Assembly: GCF_026930145.1 (NCBI RefSeq)
Contig: NZ_JANHOJ010000003.1
Span: 124,001 to 188,000 of the forward strand
Direction: 5' to 3'
Length of the DNA: 64,000 nt
Source: Bartonella sp. A05
Lineage (GTDB): Bacteria > Pseudomonadota > Alphaproteobacteria > Rhizobiales > Rhizobiaceae
The translations under genes were made by a program, and so were the position numbers. Position 1 is the first letter of the stretch; every line of letters begins with the position of its first letter. Under the pieces are notes generated by a model that worked only from the letters and a program-made list of their open reading frames with translations, was not told where the DNA came from and did no database searches. This document shows, piece by piece, positions 60,701 to 64,000 of the stretch.

Positions 60701-61804
60701 ATGGGGTTTAAATGCGGTATTGTTGGATTACCGAATGTCGGAAAATCAACTCTTTTTAATGCTTTAACAAAAACAGCTGCAGCACAAGCTGCCAATTATC
60801 CTTTCTGTACTATTGAGCCAAATACGGGTGAAGTTGCTGTACCAGATCCACGAATGGAAAAAATTGCTATTATCGCCGGTTCAAAAGAAATAATTCCTAC
60901 ACGCATTAGTTTTGTTGATATTGCAGGACTTGTACGCGGTGCATCAAAAGGTGAAGGTTTAGGCAATAAATTTTTAGCACACATTCGTGAAGTTGATGCT
61001 ATCATCCATGTTTTACGGTGTTTTCAAGATGAAGATATTACGCATGTAGAAGGGCGAATTGATCCTGTTTCTGATGCAACAACTGTTGAAATGGAGCTTA
61101 TGCTCGCTGACCTTGAAAGTCTTGAACGACGTATTATACAAGTCCGTAAACGTGCGATAGGAAAAGAAAAGGAAGCGCAAACAATTCTTCCTATGATGGA
61201 AGCAGCACTAGAATTATTGCAGAAAGGAAATCCTGTGAGGTTATTGCTCAAAGAAATATCCTCAGATGAGCGCCGTATTCTTGATGGATTGAATCTTTTA
61301 ACCTCAAAACCTGTACTTTATGTTTGCAATGTAGACGAAAATAACGCTGCTCATGGCAATAATTTTACCCAAGCAGTTAAAAAAATGTCGATAAAGCAGA
61401 ACGCACAAAGTATTATAGTGTCTGCTTCCATCGAATCTGAAGTTGCTCAACTCACCGATGAAGAAGCAAGAGAATATCTAACTGCTCTAGGGCTCGTTGA
61501 ACCTAGCCTAGATCGGCTTATCCGAGCAGGCTACCATTTGCTTGATTTAATTACTTACTTCACTTGTGGACCTAAGGAAACAAGAGCATGGACAATTGTC
61601 CGTGGTACTAAAGCGCCTCAGGCAGCTGGCGTTATTCACTCAGACTTTGAACGCGGCTTTATTCGTGCTCAAACCATTAGCTATGAAGATTACATTGCTT
61701 TAGGCGGCGAAACCAGAGCAAAAGAAGCCGGTAAAGCTCGTGATGAAGGCAAGGAATATATCATACAAGATGGTGACATCGTGTTGTTTAAGCACAATAC
61801 TTGA
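60701..61804 (+). CDS. ychF: Redox-regulated ATPase YchF (Obg family)
   Basis: Translation-associated P-loop protein that prefers ATP. 367 residues: MGFKCGIVGLPNVGKSTLFNAL (G1), YPFCTIEPNTGEVAVPD (switch I), FVDIAGLVRGASKGEGLGNKFL (G3), a coiled-coil insert (LESLERRIIQVRKRAIGKEKE), VLYVCNVDE in place of NKxD (the ATP-specific variant), and the C-terminal TGS domain (LDLITYFTCGPKETRAWTI, GGETRAKEAGKARDEGKEYI). AGAGAGAG ribosome site. It follows rplY and pth in the conserved order, with the oppositely oriented L,D-transpeptidase inserted between. Confidence 0.97.
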   Translation: MGFKCGIVGLPNVGKSTLFNALTKTAAAQAANYPFCTIEPNTGEVAVPDPRMEKIAIIAGSKEIIPTRISFVDIAGLVRGASKGEGLGNKFLAHIREVDAIIHVLRCFQDEDITHVEGRIDPVSDATTVEMELMLADLESLERRIIQVRKRAIGKEKEAQTILPMMEAALELLQKGNPVRLLLKEISSDERRILDGLNLLTSKPVLYVCNVDENNAAHGNNFTQAVKKMSIKQNAQSIIVSASIESEVAQLTDEEAREYLTALGLVEPSLDRLIRAGYHLLDLITYFTCGPKETRAWTIVRGTKAPQAAGVIHSDFERGFIRAQTISYEDYIALGGETRAKEAGKARDEGKEYIIQDGDIVLFKHNT

Positions 61805-61952
61805 TGCACTTCTTTTTTGTTATTCCATTATCTCGTTAGTCACAAGAAACGCCTCTTTATCTTTAATATCAACTGCATCTAATCCTCAAGAGAAACCCTG
61901 CAACAAAAACAGCCACATTCGCAGCTGTTTTATCCATCAAAGAAATACAAAA

Positions 61953-62393
61953 TTAACGTGCCCAACGGCCTTCGTATTTAAATTCTGGAGCTTCTTGCAA
62001 AGAATCCTTTGTTACATTCGTAATAAGCTTCCACTTACCGTAATCATTTGTCATCTGGATTGCTTCTGGAGCAATAACCACATAACGCTCTCCTATGCCT
62101 AGGAAACCACCAACACCAATAACAATTCCTTTGATATTATTTTCACTCAAAATGATATCTCTCACTTCACCGATATTTTCATCTTCTATATTATGCACAC
62201 GTGCACCGATAAGACTTGAAGCAACAAAATCGGCAGCTGAAGGCGTAACATAACGCACGGACATATCTGAACTAATCTGCACAATACCTGTTGACAAAAC
62301 CACTTCAGGTTCAGAAGCCTCTGTAAAAGACTGAGCATAAGCACCAGAAACCATCATGACTGACATAAGAGTGATGAAAGCAATTTTCTTCAT
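61953..62393 (-). CDS. Exported PRC-barrel domain protein
   Basis: 146 residues from the ATG at 62393, which follows GGAGATATTTAAA: signal peptide MKKIAFITLMSVMMVSGAYA, then a PRC-barrel domain (SLIGARVHNIEDENIGEVRD, IILSENNIKGIVIGVGGFLG, YVVIAPEAIQMTND). Small periplasmic PRC-barrel proteins are common in Rhizobiales and often linked to stress; the ligand is unknown. The upstream in-frame codons to 62429 carry no similarity. It converges with ychF. Confidence 0.9.
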   Translation of the reverse strand: MKKIAFITLMSVMMVSGAYAQSFTEASEPEVVLSTGIVQISSDMSVRYVTPSAADFVASSLIGARVHNIEDENIGEVRDIILSENNIKGIVIGVGGFLGIGERYVVIAPEAIQMTNDYGKWKLITNVTKDSLQEAPEFKYEGRWAR

Positions 62394-62429
62394 TTTAAAT
62401 ATCTCCGTTTTTACTTTACAAACTCTCAA

Positions 62430-63209
62430 TGCATCACACTCTGATTAGTTCCTTGTGTCTTTTCAAGATCAACCATCTCAGCTTTTTTTCTTCGATTTTT
62501 CTATTTTCTTTAAAATTTTCAGTCTTTTTAAGACAAATAAGCTCTACAAAAATAATTTAAATAAGATAACATGGCAATTAATCTTCTGACGAATCGCCAT
62601 GAATGGATCAACAAACCATATAAAAAAGCGGATACATCGCGCGTATAAGATACAACCATTTGGTGTTCATCACCCTAAAAACAAGACTATCCCTCAAAAG
62701 AAAACACTATAGCCAAAGCATTCTTTGCAAGATAAAGGTTATTCCAGTGACAATCGGCACTTTTTTTATTCTCTAACGCCTCTTGATACCCTCTGATACC
62801 CTAATTAAAAGAGATTATAATATAATCTTATCCAGCACTGCTATAATTGGCCAGTATATCTGTGATAAAAGCGGAAAATAAAAGCTAACGAACTCTATCG
62901 TTAAAGATAAAGATATTGATGCAGAAATTCTAACAGAACGCACACACACTATACAAGTGGCACATCTGAAAATAAGCGATATTATGAGTAATTTTTACTT
63001 CTTCGTTGTTAACAAAGAGCTATAGTTTGTTGCAGCTCCAGCACACTTAAAATTTCCTTTTCTAAAATCATTGCTTACTCTTCATATCGTATAGAAAAAG
63101 CTTTAATCTGCGAAAAATCATAGCAATTAGGAGGAGGAAAAACAAAATCTTTTTAGTATATTGGTGTGAGCCGTATAGTTACTTTACAAGCCAATATAAG
63201 GTGCATATC
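62430..63209. other. Non-coding stretch ahead of trmL
   Basis: About 780 AT-rich bases. A plus-strand passage near 62895-63000 reads weakly like coding sequence (IVKDKDIDAEILTERTHTIQ) but is short and unrecognised. Confidence 0.4.
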
Positions 63210-63695
63210 ATGTGGCTTATGACTCTTCATATTGCTCTTTTTCAACCAGATATTGCTGGAAATACTGGAACGATTTTACGCCTTAGTGCTTGTCTTGGCT
63301 TACATGTACATATTATTAAACCCGCAGGCTTTGATCTCTCAGATCGCAACCTTAAACGAGCCGGTATGGATTATCTTGAACGTGCTTCATTAGAGTGCCA
63401 CCTTGATTGGCATAATTTTATTGACACTATGAAACGCTTTAATCGTCGCCTTTTGCTTTTGAGTACAAAGGCAAAAACATATTATACTAATATGTGCTAT
63501 CATAAAAACGATGTTTTACTTTTTGGTCGTGAATCAGCAGGCGTTCCCGATTATGTTTATGAAGCCGTTGACTACACCTTAAAAATTCCCATGCAACGAC
63601 ACGCACGCTCATTGAATCTTGCAATGAGCGTTGCCATGACAACAGGAGAAGCTCTCCGTCAAATTGGTTATGGTGAAATAGAAAAAGCCTTGTAA
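63210..63695 (+). CDS. trmL: tRNA (cytidine(34)-2'-O)-methyltransferase TrmL
   Basis: SPOUT-class methyltransferase acting on the wobble base of tRNA-Leu. About 161 residues from the ATG at 63210 (AAGG ten bases upstream): HIALFQPDIAGNTGTILRLSACLG, then the knot motifs VLLFGRESAGVPDYVY and LKIPMQRHARSLNLAMSVAM. Length and motifs match the TrmL subgroup rather than the larger SpoU enzymes. An in-frame GTG at 63201 and an ATG at 63219 are alternative starts. Confidence 0.95.
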   Translation: MWLMTLHIALFQPDIAGNTGTILRLSACLGLHVHIIKPAGFDLSDRNLKRAGMDYLERASLECHLDWHNFIDTMKRFNRRLLLLSTKAKTYYTNMCYHKNDVLLFGRESAGVPDYVYEAVDYTLKIPMQRHARSLNLAMSVAMTTGEALRQIGYGEIEKAL

Positions 63696-64000
63696 GATAA
63701 AGAGTCACAACTTTTCATAAAGATTTTACTTTATTGATGATCCACAGATCTTTTACGATCAACATAATAGTTTTATATATGATCAACGATTGACAATTAT
63801 AAAATCATCATTTTTTCTTCAAACATCGTTATGAATCGCAGTACACGGATAGCACTTTTTATAACTGTCTTCATAGTAGAGAAAAACAAAGAGGACAAAA
63901 CATTGGTTGTCATTAAGACATAATATAAGATAGTTTTTTATATCATTTCTCCCCTTATTGCACAACAAAACATCAATAAATCGAGAGCTTGGCTGAAAGC
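63696..64000. other. Non-coding right edge
   Basis: About 300 AT-rich bases after trmL with no gene start before the window ends. Confidence 0.5.

Overview
This window looks like a Bartonella chromosome, an AT-rich, gene-reduced alphaproteobacterium of the Rhizobiales. The evidence is the AT-rich and long, decayed intergenic DNA, a rhizobial-type gene order (rsmH-ftsL-ftsI; rpoD-dnaG; trxB-lsrB with an AbcR-like RNA next to it), rhizobial protein versions (SIMPL, BA14K, YbjN, UbiK, MidA) and a short YadA/BadA-type trimeric adhesin. The species cannot be settled from this window. There are no insertion sequences, phage modules or CRISPR arrays; accessory content is confined to a few islands and relics.

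Layout. 1-2.0 kb: start of the division/cell-wall cluster on the minus strand (ftsI cut by the window edge, ftsL, rsmH), then RNase P RNA at 2.2-2.6 kb and a small lytic transglycosylase. 3.2-5.7 kb: mostly non-coding, with one small membrane protein, a strong candidate small RNA whose hairpin loop holds a run of 13 C, and a gene relic. 5.7-9.8 kb: ettA, an orphan ORF, pncA and a DUF475 membrane protein. 10-13.5 kb: an accessory-looking stretch with an XRE regulator under a palindrome-bearing promoter, a 23-bp perfect inverted repeat, a YegP-like protein, and a duplicated 27-residue hydrophobic mini-gene; it ends at a CAU tRNA. 13.7-25 kb: SIMPL protein, YcgN-like protein, rpoD, dnaG, an MscS channel, a Na/Pi cotransporter-like protein, a GlsB-like protein with a decayed copy of itself upstream, and ubiC of gammaproteobacterial type. 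25-33.4 kb: yqeY relic, carA, a TetA-like exporter, a relic of a quinol oxidase subunit I, carB. 33.6-46 kb: cold-shock gene, aminotransferase, AbcR-like sRNA, lsrB-like regulator, trxB, trkH (apparently with an ATT start), greA, uvrB, second cold-shock gene, a His-rich BA14K protein, and an MBL hydrolase. 46-52.6 kb: OmpR/EnvZ-type two-component pair, ybjN, ubiK, lgt-midA, pgeF. 53-64 kb: adhesin behind 1.1 kb of AT-rich leader, prs, rplY-pth, an L,D-transpeptidase lipoprotein with a 28-residue tandem repeat, ychF, a PRC-barrel protein and trmL.

Functionally most of the window is housekeeping: replication and transcription (dnaG, rpoD, greA), translation (ettA, rplY, pth, ychF, trmL, rnpB), carbamoyl-phosphate supply (carA, carB), PRPP (prs), repair (uvrB), envelope building (ftsL, ftsI, lgt, pgeF, L,D-transpeptidase, transglycosylase) and ion homeostasis (trkH, MscS, Na/Pi). 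The host-interaction layer is the trimeric adhesin and probably the AbcR-like/LsrB-like regulatory pair and the C-tract RNA. Several relics (yqeY, oxidase subunit I, glsB copy, an unidentified gene near 5.1-5.5 kb) show ongoing reduction.
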